From CAYZMS01 sp964479625 (GTDB taxonomy: Bacteria; Bacteroidota; Bacteroidia; Chitinophagales; Saprospiraceae), in contig CAYZMS010000040.1 of the NCBI GenBank assembly GCA_964479625.1, forward strand, positions 1 through 26,162: DNA of 26,162 nucleotides. Reading direction: 5' to 3'. A model generated the notes under the pieces. It was not told the DNA's origin, ran no database searches, and saw only the letters and a program-made list of their open reading frames with translations. Position numbers and translations under genes: made by a program. Positions 7,968-17,207 of the stretch are shown here, in pieces (position 1 is the first letter of the stretch; each line of letters begins with the position of its first letter).

Positions 7968-8321
7968 AAAAGATCCTTATCCGTAGTGCTTCCTTTCTCA
8001 TGGTTTTATCAGAAGGAAGACAAAAAAGGTTTGGGTAATCGTCATCTATGGCTGGAGATCCCCTTGTAGTTTTTGGAAAAATTAATAAATTTGGTCATAA
8101 ATATTTTTTCCCGAACAAAATACCAAGATGGAAAGGATTGACCTACAGCCTATTGAAAACAACACATATTTGAGAATAAAGCTCTCCCCAAAAGAGATCC
8201 TTTCCACGAGATTCAAATTAAGGGCGGATTAGAAGTTGAGATCAGGGTACTAAAAAGTCATAACCGCCCTGTTCAGGCTTTCATCGCTTCATTTCATTAA
8301 TCACTAAAATTACACTAGTTT
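7968..8321 (+). other. Gene-free leader of the susC-like gene
   Basis: These 354 bases contain an imperfect hairpin at 7989-8019 (CTTCCTTTCT with AGAAGGAAG, 12-nt loop, no U-tract) and a promoter candidate at 8063-8093. A 34-codon frame (8128-8232) and, in the frame one base earlier, an ATG-less open stretch ending at the TAA at 8298-8300 overlap. Read together they could be a frameshifted remnant of a small protein, but no family is recognised. The leader from the promoter to the ATG at 8322 is about 220 nt, long enough for RNA-level control. Confidence 0.4.
8063..8093 (+). promoter_or_regulatory. Promoter candidate for the SusC/SusD operon
   Basis: CTTG at 8063-8066, a 19-bp spacer and a perfect -7 box TAAATTTG at 8086-8093 fit the Bacteroidota promoter pattern with one mismatch in the -33 box. 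Transcription would start about 220 nt upstream of the susC-like ATG. Confidence 0.5.
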
Positions 8322-11312
8322 ATGAAACGTCTTGCAATGCAATTCGCTTTATTGCTGTGCGGTTTCCTGTTATCCAGCAGCCTTTACGGGCAGTTTACGG
8401 TAAGCGGGAACGTACAGGACGAAGCGGACGAACCTCTGATTGGAGTTTCCATTATCGTTGATGGGACCACCAGTGGAACGGTTACCGATTTCGACGGTAA
8501 TTTTTCGGTAGACATCCCCGAGGGGAATAGCGCCTCCCTGCTTTTTTCATACACGGGCTATAAATCCGTTCGGGCTGAGGTAACCCGGGCCCAGAACATT
8601 GTGGAATTAACGATGGAAGAAGACATTGCCCGATTGGATGAAGTCGTAATCACCGGCTTGGCTTCTAATGTAAAGCGCTCTAATTCCGGCAATGCCATTA
8701 CTTCCGTAACGGGGGAAGAACTTACCGAGAACACCAACATTCAAACCCTGGATGGGGCTTTGTACGGAAAAGTTCCCGGTGTTTTAATGCAATCTCAATC
8801 CGGTGCACCAGGAGGGGGGATCAATATGCAGCTCCGGGGTATTTCCACACTGGGGGCCGGTTCTTCCCAACCACTCTTCATCATTGATGGAGTCTATGTG
8901 GACAATTCCGTTATTCGAACAGGTAGAACACAGGTGAATGGGGCAAGCGGTGGACAGAACGCCTCTTCCCAGGATGATGTGGCCAACCGGATTGCCGACA
9001 TCAACCCGGATGATATTGAAAAGATCGAGATCCTTAAGGGCCCTTCTGCAGCTGCCATTTACGGTACCCGCGCCAATGCCGGTGTGGTAATCATCACTAC
9101 CAAGCAGGGACAAGCCGGGCGCACCCGGGTAAGCCTTAGCCAGGACATCGGCTTTGCAGAAGGCCAGAACTTTATTGGTTTCGATGATTGGGATGAGGAA
9201 AAGGTCATTAACTTTTTCGGCAGCGGTGATGCCGGTCAGGCAGAATTAGAAAAACTTCAGCAAGCACAGGCCGAAGGCCGGGTAACAGATTGGGAGGAAT
9301 ACCTCTACGGAGAAACACCCCTGCTCTCGAACACGCAGCTCAGCCTCAGCGGCGGTAACCAAAAAACACAATTTTACCTTGCCGGTGGGATCCAAACAGA
9401 GGATGGCATCATCGAACGCACCGGATTCGACCGGTATTCCGTCAGGGCGAACCTGAATCACCGGATTAACGATAAGATCAAGGTCGGGGTAAACAGTAAT
9501 TATATTAATAACTTTACCCGAAGGGGGTTTACCGGGAACCAGAACAATACTGGAGGTAGTTTGGGCTACAACATCGCATACACTCCCACTTATGCTGACC
9601 TTTTCCCCGATGAGTTCGGCAACTACCCAGATAACGATTATTTCAACGATAACCCGATTGCCATCCGGGATCTCGGTGATAACGAACTGCGGGTTAATCG
9701 CTTTATCATTGCGGGTAATGCAGAATGGGATATTCTTCAAAGCGCCAACTCCTTCTTAAAATTCAAGGTAAACGGTGGGGTGGATTACTTAAGCGGAAAC
9801 TCTGAGGTCTACTTTCCTGAAATTTTGCAACACCAGCGGGCACAAGCCCTTCCGGGGGATGTCATGTGGGGTCGCCAAGACGTTTTCAATACGAACATCC
9901 AGGCTTTCCTGACCTACAACACCAACCTGGGTACCCTGAATACCAACACTACCGTGGGTGCGATTCGTCTGGATCAGGAGCAGGAATTTGTCTTAAACAG
10001 GGGGCGCGGTCTCATTTCTGGCCAGAATAACCTGGGATATGCCTCCAACCAATCCGTACAGGAGCAAACCTTCCAGGAAGTAACCGACATCGGCTATGTC
10101 ATACAGGAAGATCTGAACTGGGAGGATAAGATCGTTGCTTCATTGGGTATTCGCTTTGACCGTTCCACTCTCAACAGGGATCAGGAGAAATTTTATGCCT
10201 TCCCACGGGCATCGGTTGCAGTAAACTTGCATGAATTTGGCAGTTGGGCTTCCAATTCCATTTTCAATCGCTTAAAATTACGCGCCGCTTATGGGGAAAC
10301 AGGTGGTCTGCCCAATTTTGGGGTAACCTTTAATTCATTGACCCAAAATAATATCGACGGTAATGTCGGTACGGTGGTAAGTACTCGCGGTGTAGACCCG
10401 AACTTGGATCCAGAAACTGCCTCCGAGATTGAATTTGGCGTAGATCTCGGTATGTTGGATGAGCGCATAACCTTAGAGGCTACTTATTACAACAAGCAGG
10501 TAAATGACCTAATTCTGGACCTTGTACCCGCTACTTCTACAGGTATTACAGCCATCGCAACCAACGCTGGTGATCTGGAAAACCGCGGCGTCGAATTAGC
10601 CCTTGGCCTGGTGCCAGTTCGCAACCCGAACTTTAACTGGAATTTACGTACCGCCTGGTGGACTAATGTATCCGAGATCACCCGGCTGGATATCCCCCCC
10701 CTGGTTACTGGTGGTTTTGGTAATTCCCTGGGCCGCTACCTCATCGCCGAGGGGTATTCCCCGACCACTATTGTCGGCAATCCTACTGGTAGTGATGATA
10801 CCCCCGTTGGCCTTACCGTTTACGGAGACCGTCAGCCCGACTGGCAGCTTTCCGTTTTCAACCAGATCAACTTTCTAAAGAATTTCGACTTCAACTTTTT
10901 GCTCCATTACCAGAATGGCGGGGAAGCCATCAACCTTTCGGCTCTTTTATGGGACCTGGGAGGTACTGCTCCAGGGTGGGATGATGATGCGGACGGCGAC
11001 GGTACTCTTAACGGCCCGGCGCGTATCGCTGAATGGTCCGGCGGGAATACCGGTGTTTACATCCAACCAACCGATTACATTAAATTGAGGGAGGTGGGAC
11101 TGTACTATACCATCCCCAAAACCTCCTTACCCGATTTTCTGCAAAAAGTAAGGGTTGGTATTTCTGCCAACAACCTTTTGCTTTCAACAGATTACGGCAG
11201 CTACGACCCGGAGGTGTCTAACTTTGGTATCCAGGCAGTAACCGGAAATATTGAGGTTACGCCCTACCCTACTTCTCGTCGTTTCTTCTTCCATTTAAAC
11301 CTTGATTTCTAA
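8322..11312 (+). CDS. SusC/RagA-family TonB-dependent outer-membrane transporter
   Basis: This 996-residue protein is a SusC-type transporter, the outer-membrane barrel that imports large nutrients with a SusD lid, driven by TonB. It has a signal peptide (hydrophobic FALLLCGFLLSSSLYG, about 8-23), then the carboxypeptidase-regulatory-like domain typical of SusC (about 25-97), a TonB-box-like DEVVITG and a plug domain carrying the family signature GAPGGGINMQLRGISTL and PLFIIDGVYVDN. The remaining about 780 residues are alternating barrel strands ending in an aromatic (final residue Phe). An extracellular-loop stretch with DADGDG near residue 890 resembles a calcium-binding loop. The susD-like gene follows after 24 bp, so they form one operon. 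There are no glycosidase or regulator genes beside the pair, so the substrate cannot be inferred. Confidence 0.95.
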   Translation: MKRLAMQFALLLCGFLLSSSLYGQFTVSGNVQDEADEPLIGVSIIVDGTTSGTVTDFDGNFSVDIPEGNSASLLFSYTGYKSVRAEVTRAQNIVELTMEEDIARLDEVVITGLASNVKRSNSGNAITSVTGEELTENTNIQTLDGALYGKVPGVLMQSQSGAPGGGINMQLRGISTLGAGSSQPLFIIDGVYVDNSVIRTGRTQVNGASGGQNASSQDDVANRIADINPDDIEKIEILKGPSAAAIYGTRANAGVVIITTKQGQAGRTRVSLSQDIGFAEGQNFIGFDDWDEEKVINFFGSGDAGQAELEKLQQAQAEGRVTDWEEYLYGETPLLSNTQLSLSGGNQKTQFYLAGGIQTEDGIIERTGFDRYSVRANLNHRINDKIKVGVNSNYINNFTRRGFTGNQNNTGGSLGYNIAYTPTYADLFPDEFGNYPDNDYFNDNPIAIRDLGDNELRVNRFIIAGNAEWDILQSANSFLKFKVNGGVDYLSGNSEVYFPEILQHQRAQALPGDVMWGRQDVFNTNIQAFLTYNTNLGTLNTNTTVGAIRLDQEQEFVLNRGRGLISGQNNLGYASNQSVQEQTFQEVTDIGYVIQEDLNWEDKIVASLGIRFDRSTLNRDQEKFYAFPRASVAVNLHEFGSWASNSIFNRLKLRAAYGETGGLPNFGVTFNSLTQNNIDGNVGTVVSTRGVDPNLDPETASEIEFGVDLGMLDERITLEATYYNKQVNDLILDLVPATSTGITAIATNAGDLENRGVELALGLVPVRNPNFNWNLRTAWWTNVSEITRLDIPPLVTGGFGNSLGRYLIAEGYSPTTIVGNPTGSDDTPVGLTVYGDRQPDWQLSVFNQINFLKNFDFNFLLHYQNGGEAINLSALLWDLGGTAPGWDDDADGDGTLNGPARIAEWSGGNTGVYIQPTDYIKLREVGLYYTIPKTSLPDFLQKVRVGISANNLLLSTDYGSYDPEVSNFGIQAVTGNIEVTPYPTSRRFFFHLNLDF

Positions 11313-11336
11313 ATCGAATTCACAAAGCATAATATA

Positions 11337-12716
11337 ATGAGTACAATAAAAAATAATTCACGCCTATTACTGCTTTTGTGCAGCCTGGTTTTTTTCACTG
11401 CCTGTGAGGTAGAGGAGGTCCTGGACCCCAACAACCCTTCCCTGGAAAGTGTAACAACAGATGCAACTAAAGCGGATATTCAATCTTTGGTATATGGCCT
11501 GGAGGGCCGTCAGCGAACCTATTTTGGAAATGCCACCCAGATGTGGGGTTCATTCGCCAGGGAGGTTTTCGCCTATTTCGGTTCCGACCCGCGCTTCCAG
11601 TCCGATTGGCTAGGCAGTAACATCTCCGAGACCTATCCCGACTTTTTTGCTTCAGGAGGAACCTACACCTCCCCCTATCTGGCGATCAAGCAGGCTAATA
11701 CGCTTCAGGAGGCTGCTGAAACCAGCTCTGCCTTAAGCGATGCCGAACGTAACGCCTTAAACGGGTATGCCCGTACCATTAAGGCTTATCAATTCCTTTG
11801 GCCTTTGAACCAGCAGTTCAGTAATGGCATCCGGATTGATGTTTCAGAACCACTTAATCCCGGTCCATTCGTCAGCTATGACGAAGGTTTGCAATATATC
11901 CGGGATGAACTGGACCAGGCATTTACAGAATTGAACACCGCGGGTGATGGTTTCTTTTTTAGCTTAACCAGTGGATACACCAATTTTGATGATCCTGCTG
12001 GTTTCGCTCAGGTCAACCGCGCGATCGCTGCCAGGGCTGCCCTTTACGATGAGGACTGGCAGGGTGCACTAACTGCACTAAGCAGCTCTTTCATGGACCT
12101 GGAGGTAGATGCAGCTATGGCCGATAAAATGAATATAGGGCCACAACATGTCTATGGCAATGCGCCGGATGTCAACAACCCCTTATTCTATCCTTTTGAT
12201 CAACCGACTAATACGATCCTGATCGTTCACCCTGCAATGATAGAAGATGCCGAGCCGGGAGATACCCGGCTGGATAAATTTGCTCAGCGCAGCAATATTG
12301 TGTTCAACTCAGGGATAACAGATCAGAATGGTGACCAGATCCCGGGGGAATACCAGGATGCCCGCTGGGCTACGAATATATCTCCTATTACCTACATTCG
12401 AAATGAGGAATTAATCCTAATCTATGCCGAAGCTAATGCCCGGCTGGGCAATACCACAGAGGCGGTAGATGCGATCAATACAATACGAAATACCTGGGGT
12501 GTAGGCGATTATGCCAGAGCCACCGACCTGGAGAGCCTGATCGATGAGATCCTATTCCAGCGCCGTTACTCACTGTGGGCCGAAGCCGGCCATCGTTGGG
12601 TAGACCTGCGCCGAACAGGCCGCCTGAATGGCAACTATGTGGATCTACGCGATGGGGGCAACCTCTTTACAGAAGTAGCCCGGCCTCAAGCCGAGGTCAA
12701 CTGGGATGAACGGTAA
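11337..12716 (+). CDS. SusD/RagB-family nutrient-binding outer-membrane lipoprotein
   Basis: The 459-residue protein is the surface lipoprotein partner that caps the SusC-like barrel. It starts with a lipoprotein signal peptide whose lipobox FTAC puts the lipidated cysteine at residue 23; the acidic residues that follow (EVEE) resemble the Bacteroidota surface-export signal. Helical TPR-like segments follow, as in SusD (for example NALNGYARTIKAYQFLWPL). The conserved C-terminal signature is present: YIRNEELILIYAEANARLG, then a helix with INTIRNTWGV and RRYSLWAEAGHRWVDLRRTG. The short length fits the SusD/RagB group of about 450-600 residues. It is cotranscribed with the susC-like gene (24-bp gap) and the operon ends at a strong terminator 15 bp after its stop. 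Confidence 0.94.
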   Translation: MSTIKNNSRLLLLLCSLVFFTACEVEEVLDPNNPSLESVTTDATKADIQSLVYGLEGRQRTYFGNATQMWGSFAREVFAYFGSDPRFQSDWLGSNISETYPDFFASGGTYTSPYLAIKQANTLQEAAETSSALSDAERNALNGYARTIKAYQFLWPLNQQFSNGIRIDVSEPLNPGPFVSYDEGLQYIRDELDQAFTELNTAGDGFFFSLTSGYTNFDDPAGFAQVNRAIAARAALYDEDWQGALTALSSSFMDLEVDAAMADKMNIGPQHVYGNAPDVNNPLFYPFDQPTNTILIVHPAMIEDAEPGDTRLDKFAQRSNIVFNSGITDQNGDQIPGEYQDARWATNISPITYIRNEELILIYAEANARLGNTTEAVDAINTIRNTWGVGDYARATDLESLIDEILFQRRYSLWAEAGHRWVDLRRTGRLNGNYVDLRDGGNLFTEVARPQAEVNWDER

Positions 12717-12730
12717 AAGATGATTGATCT

Positions 12731-12780
12731 GAGGGTGTCTCAAAGCTCCTCTTTCGCTTTGAGACGCCCTCGTTCTTTTT
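12731..12780 (+). terminator. Intrinsic terminator of the SusC/SusD operon
   Basis: Arms 12731-12745 (GAGGGTGTCTCAAAG) and 12757-12771 pair over 15 bp with one G-U pair around an 11-nt loop. GTTCTTTTT follows directly. This is a textbook Rho-independent terminator for the plus strand. The minus strand lacks a matching T-run immediately after the stem, so it is not clearly bidirectional for the convergent protease gene. Confidence 0.92.
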
Positions 12781-12823
12781 GTATCAATAAGGTAAAATGA
12801 CTTTGGGGGTAATTTCCCGTTTT

Positions 12824-14932
12824 CTAATCCATCTGTATAACCTTCTTACTTAATACGTTCCCCTTCTCATCCCTTATTCTTAGCCAAATCAAGCCTGTTG
12901 AAACATTCGAAAAATTCAACAGCATCCGGTCTCCACGAGCCTGATGCTGTTGCAGTTTCCGACCCAGGGCGTCAAATACTTCTATAGAAGACCAGGGGGT
13001 GGCGTCTTTCCATTTCAACTGTAGCCTTCCTCCCTTCAGAGGGTTGGGAAAGACCTCCAGATAATCATCAGGAAGGAAAGTGGTGTGGACGGAGGTACTG
13101 GAGTCCGGTCTAATGGAAATACTACCGGCATTGATGGCAAAAAAGGCATGTCCTGGCGGTTGAATCTTGATTCGCCAGGGACCCTCCAAAACCTGTGTGG
13201 GGACCTCTATCTCTGCGCTTCCCGTATTAGGCAATTGATCCGCCAGCAGGATGGAGGAATCCGGACTGGCTTCAGCAAGCAGGTAAACAGCAATATGATC
13301 GGCTCCCAGTAATAGATCCGTATTTGCCACTGCCCATTGAATAGGGAGTACTTCCCCCGCCCGAACGATCGTATCCGAAGTCAGGTTTTTGACAAAAAAC
13401 GGCCCTGCATTTTGGGCCACCTGAAAACGGTGCTGAGCGCTGCCTACCTGCCCTCTTTGATCCCTCGCCGATAGCCGAAAGGTAAGGGGCCTAAACCGGT
13501 CTGGCAGTAATTCATCCTCCGGCCTTTCTCCGTTCAACAAGGCCTGCCAGTCGGGAAAGATCCGCTTGCCTTTTGAAGAGGGCACCTGGGATCGAAAAAG
13601 GGGGGCCGAACCCGAAGGTTGTCCAAGAAGGACGGCCGGTCCCAGGTCAGCCTGTTCCCAGTTATAAAGAATGGGATCGCCCTCTGGATCAAAGGCAGTG
13701 CCGTATAATTCGAAAGGAGTAGAAAGGGGAAGCCATATCGAAGGAGTATCCAGTTCGACCCTTGGCGCCTGGTTGTCCCCTGAGAGGAGTACCGCACAGG
13801 TAGCTCCCGGGCCCCGGCGAGCATAAAGCCGGATCTGCTCGATCGAATGCCAAAGAAAGTATGGGCTATTGTTCATTGCCAGGTTATCGGTTCCACAAAG
13901 GCCTGCATAGCTCATGATGGTAGAACCACTGCCCGGCTCGAATGCCGAACCGCTTACCCGCTGCCTGCGGCAGATGCCCTGCTCCCCGTTAAAGGTGTGT
14001 TGAGCATTAAACTGATGGCCTATTTCATGGGCGACATAATCGATGACAAAGGCATCACCCTGCGGCCTTTCAAAACCGGAAACGGCCATAGCCTTGGTAC
14101 TGTCCGCACAAACACTGCCGATCACTGCCCGACCGCCGTTGCCCAGGGTAAACACATGCCCCAGGTCGTAAGCAGCCGGACCAAGCAAGGCATCTATCGT
14201 TTCCTGATTTTGCACTAATTCACTACCGAGGGTGTAAGGATCCGTTTCGGGATCCAGAAAGATCAGGCGATCATTGTCTTCAGCCAACACAAACCGAATG
14301 GCCAGATCCCTCTCAAAAACAGCATTTAAGCGATTGACCACCTGCATAATGGCGGCCAAGGTAGAGGCTATGGTGCCCCCATGGAAGTTCGAATACTCGC
14401 CGGTGGCGGCTATTGCCAGTCGATAAACCAGGGTATCTGCCTCAGCTATTCCTCTCAGGGTGGGAAGGGTATGTTGATGCCCTTCCGCCAGACAGGGTAG
14501 CCTCCCTCCTCCCCGATTGGGTTCTTTTAGAACATAACCTGCCTTGTTTTTTCCCAATGCTAGCCGGTGAGACGATCCGGATAGTTCAAATTGAATGCCC
14601 TCTGGGCCTTTCGTTAGTCGAATTTGCTGATTCTCCTTCAAAAGATTCCTTCCCTTCCAGGCCCTTAATTCCGGATATCGGGCTTGCAGACTTTCCGGTA
14701 ACAGGTCGGCCTGCTCCATTCGAAAGGGTTCCAGCGTTCCTGCTCCCACTGGGAAGTATACGCTTTCAGGATTGGTTGTCAAAGCCTCGATCAAACCATC
14801 CTTATCCAAACGCCAAACTGCTCCAAGGGAGTCCAACTGCCAGTATGCTTGCCCAAAAAGCGAACTGTTCGTTAGCAACAGGATTAGCCAACAAAACGTT
14901 TTATTTTGGCGAAATTTTGGAACACTTTTCAT
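12824..14932 (-). CDS. Secreted reprolysin-like zinc metalloprotease with type IX sorting tail
   Basis: This is a secreted zinc endopeptidase of the M12B-like (reprolysin/ADAM-type) group. From the chosen start it is 702 residues. The frame is open to 14995, but the ATG at 14932 puts a normal signal peptide (basic KFRQNK, then CWLILLLTNSSLFG) at the N-terminus; the longer start would bury it. The catalytic domain (about 165-380) begins with YRLAIAATGEYSNFHGG, shows the zinc motif HEIGHQFNAQH (302-312) with catalytic Glu303, and a Met-turn in STIMSYAGLCG. Beta-sandwich domains follow. The last about 80 residues form a type IX type A sorting domain: EVFPNP, then a segment with IEVFDALGRKL, ending in lysine-rich VLSKKVIQMD. 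It should cross the outer membrane by the secretion system whose motor is encoded at the left of this window. Confidence 0.9.
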   Translation of the reverse strand: MKSVPKFRQNKTFCWLILLLTNSSLFGQAYWQLDSLGAVWRLDKDGLIEALTTNPESVYFPVGAGTLEPFRMEQADLLPESLQARYPELRAWKGRNLLKENQQIRLTKGPEGIQFELSGSSHRLALGKNKAGYVLKEPNRGGGRLPCLAEGHQHTLPTLRGIAEADTLVYRLAIAATGEYSNFHGGTIASTLAAIMQVVNRLNAVFERDLAIRFVLAEDNDRLIFLDPETDPYTLGSELVQNQETIDALLGPAAYDLGHVFTLGNGGRAVIGSVCADSTKAMAVSGFERPQGDAFVIDYVAHEIGHQFNAQHTFNGEQGICRRQRVSGSAFEPGSGSTIMSYAGLCGTDNLAMNNSPYFLWHSIEQIRLYARRGPGATCAVLLSGDNQAPRVELDTPSIWLPLSTPFELYGTAFDPEGDPILYNWEQADLGPAVLLGQPSGSAPLFRSQVPSSKGKRIFPDWQALLNGERPEDELLPDRFRPLTFRLSARDQRGQVGSAQHRFQVAQNAGPFFVKNLTSDTIVRAGEVLPIQWAVANTDLLLGADHIAVYLLAEASPDSSILLADQLPNTGSAEIEVPTQVLEGPWRIKIQPPGHAFFAINAGSISIRPDSSTSVHTTFLPDDYLEVFPNPLKGGRLQLKWKDATPWSSIEVFDALGRKLQQHQARGDRMLLNFSNVSTGLIWLRIRDEKGNVLSKKVIQMD

Positions 14933-14949
14933 GCAGTTTTCTAAATTTG
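14916..14949 (+). promoter_or_regulatory. Weak promoter candidate for tex
   Basis: TTTG at 14916-14919 and a perfect -7 box TAAATTTG at 14942-14949 are 22 bp apart, slightly longer than usual. This would start a transcript about 125 nt upstream of tex. It overlaps the first codons of the divergent protease gene, so it may be a chance match. Confidence 0.3.
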
Positions 14950-15080
14950 GTGTCTTTTTTGAGCGAAGGAGTAGCATTGCCCGTTCCACCTTCAAGTACA
15001 GATGATTCGCTTTTGTTTTTTTAATTCACCTAGTCAGCTATATCGACTCATCAGCTTATAAAAACTATCAGCCTAAAAAA

Positions 15081-17207
15081 ATGAACCAAATTCACCAACG
15101 ACTTATTGCCGAAAGCACCGGAATAACAGAACGAAAGATAGAAAACACCCTTCAATTATTGACTGAAGGGGCCACCATCCCCTTCATTGCCAGGTACCGA
15201 AAAGAAGCTACCGGTTCTCTGGATGAGGTTCAAATCGCCGATATACAACGCGCCTGGAAAAAGCTGGAAGAATTAGAAAAACGAAGGGAAAGTATTCTTT
15301 CCTCCATTGAGGAACAGGGGAAACTAACGGCCGAACTCCGAAAGCGCATTGAAGGTACTTACGATGCCACAGAATTAGAAGACCTGTATTTACCCTTCAA
15401 AAGAAAGCGCCAGACCCGCGCAACAAAAGCACGGGAAAAAGGTCTGGAACCCCTTGCTCAACGCTTATTCGAACAAAACGAACGGGATGAACCCCAGGCC
15501 CTGGCAGTTGATTTCGTTCGGGAAGAAGTTCCGGATACCGAAGCTGCGCTGCAAGGTGCCCGCGATATTATAGCCGAATGGATAAGTGAAGACGAACAAG
15601 TGCGAAATGCAGTGCGCTTCCAGTTTAAACGGGATGCGGTGATCCGATCCAAGTTGGTACGTGGGAAAGAAGCCGAAGGCGCTAAGTACCGGGATTACTT
15701 TGATTTTGAAGAGTCCCTAAATAAGTGCCCTTCTCACAGGCTCCTGGCCATGCGTCGTGGGGAAGAAGAAGGCTTCCTGCGGGTCATCATCGGTCCTGAT
15801 GATGAGGAAACGCTCGATCGGTTGGAGCGCAAGCTCATCAAAGGCAATGGTTCGACCAGTAAAGAGGTGAAAACGGCCTTGCACGACAGTTACCAGCGCC
15901 TGCTGGCTCCTTCGATCGAAACGGAGTTTCGCAACCTTTCAAAAACTGCAGCGGATGAAAAGGCTATCCAGGTATTCTCTGAAAACCTAAGGCAGTTGCT
16001 TCTGGCTGCTCCACTAGGACAAAAGCGTACACTGGGTATCGACCCCGGATTTCGCACCGGTTGTAAACTAGTGGCCCTGGACTCCAGCGGCAATCTTCTG
16101 GATCACACTGTTATTTATCCGCACCCGCCCCAGTCTGATTCAAGGGGTGCCGAAGCTATTTTGAAGCAGTGGGTTCGACAATTGGAGATCGAAGCCATTG
16201 CAGTAGGAAATGGTACTGCCGGCCGGGAGACCATGAGCTTGGTACAAAGTATACCCTTTGATCACCCGGTAGAAGTCTTTCTGGTGAATGAGAATGGTGC
16301 TTCCATTTATTCCGCTTCTGCGATCGCCAGGGAAGAATTTCCGGATAAGGATGTTACCGTACGCGGTGCCGTTTCCATTGGCCGTCGCCTGATGGACCCA
16401 CTGGCCGAATTGGTAAAGATTGACGCTAAATCGATCGGTGTGGGACAATACCAACACGATGTCAACCAAACCAGGCTCAAGGAAAGCCTGGACCAGGTAG
16501 TGGAAAGCTGTGTGAATAGCGTAGGCATTAATTTGAATACCGCCAGCAAGCACTTGCTAACCTACGTCTCCGGCCTTGGCCCTGTATTGGCCCAAAATAT
16601 TGTAGAATATCGACAGGAGAAAGGCCCTTTTCGATCCCGGAAGGAATTAAAAAAGGTCCCCCGCCTGGGAGCAAAAGCCTTTGAACAAAGTGCCGGGTTC
16701 CTTCGAATACGTGCAGCAAAAAACCCGTTGGATAATACGGCGGTCCATCCGGAAAGTTATCCCATAGTCGAACAAATGGCAAAAGACCTGGGCTGCACCG
16801 TTTCTGACCTCATCCAAAAGGAGGCTCTGCGCAAACAGATCCGCCTGGAGTGGTATACCAATGAATCCGTCGGGCTACCCACCCTTAAAGATATATTACA
16901 AGAGTTGGCAAAGCCCGGCCTGGACCCCAGGGGTAAGGCCCGAACTTTTGAGTTTGCCAACATTCAGACCATTGAAGACCTGCAGGTAGGTATGGTAGTA
17001 CCAGGCATTGTCAACAATATTACCAATTTTGGAGCCTTTGTAGATATCGGTATCAAAGAAAGCGGCCTGGTACACGTTTCCCAAATAGCCGACCGCTTTG
17101 TCAAAAACCCGGCTGATGTAGTTAAACTACAACAGGAGGTGCAGGTCCGCATCCTTCAGGTGGATCTGGAGCGCAAGCGGATTCAACTGTCGATGAAACA
17201 AGCGTAA
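15081..17207 (+). CDS. tex: Tex-family RNA-binding transcription accessory protein
   Basis: Tex (YhgF) is a conserved cytoplasmic nucleic-acid-binding protein related to eukaryotic Spt6, thought to act in transcription and its coupling to other processes. The 708-residue product has the expected order: an N-terminal helical domain with the conserved IPFIARYRKEATGSLDE (34-50), a YqgF-like RNase H fold starting at LGIDPGFRTGCK (about 317), helix-hairpin-helix units (NTASKHLLTYVSGLGPVLA and a second near KKVPRLGAKAF, about 484-541), and a C-terminal S1 RNA-binding domain (634-705) with NITNFGAFVDIG. Length is slightly shorter than the enterobacterial protein of about 770 residues, but no domain is missing. 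It stands alone, divergent from the protease and convergent with pckA. Confidence 0.95.
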   Translation: MNQIHQRLIAESTGITERKIENTLQLLTEGATIPFIARYRKEATGSLDEVQIADIQRAWKKLEELEKRRESILSSIEEQGKLTAELRKRIEGTYDATELEDLYLPFKRKRQTRATKAREKGLEPLAQRLFEQNERDEPQALAVDFVREEVPDTEAALQGARDIIAEWISEDEQVRNAVRFQFKRDAVIRSKLVRGKEAEGAKYRDYFDFEESLNKCPSHRLLAMRRGEEEGFLRVIIGPDDEETLDRLERKLIKGNGSTSKEVKTALHDSYQRLLAPSIETEFRNLSKTAADEKAIQVFSENLRQLLLAAPLGQKRTLGIDPGFRTGCKLVALDSSGNLLDHTVIYPHPPQSDSRGAEAILKQWVRQLEIEAIAVGNGTAGRETMSLVQSIPFDHPVEVFLVNENGASIYSASAIAREEFPDKDVTVRGAVSIGRRLMDPLAELVKIDAKSIGVGQYQHDVNQTRLKESLDQVVESCVNSVGINLNTASKHLLTYVSGLGPVLAQNIVEYRQEKGPFRSRKELKKVPRLGAKAFEQSAGFLRIRAAKNPLDNTAVHPESYPIVEQMAKDLGCTVSDLIQKEALRKQIRLEWYTNESVGLPTLKDILQELAKPGLDPRGKARTFEFANIQTIEDLQVGMVVPGIVNNITNFGAFVDIGIKESGLVHVSQIADRFVKNPADVVKLQQEVQVRILQVDLERKRIQLSMKQA

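Noticed and set aside
7989..8019. Hairpin after the ABC exporter as a terminator
   Set aside because: The stem is imperfect and followed by ACAAAAAAGG rather than a U-tract on the plus strand; not a credible intrinsic terminator.
14413..15024. 203-codon plus-strand frame inside the protease gene
   Set aside because: Antisense to a well-supported signal peptide and propeptide region; the protease frame carries the zinc motif and sorting tail.
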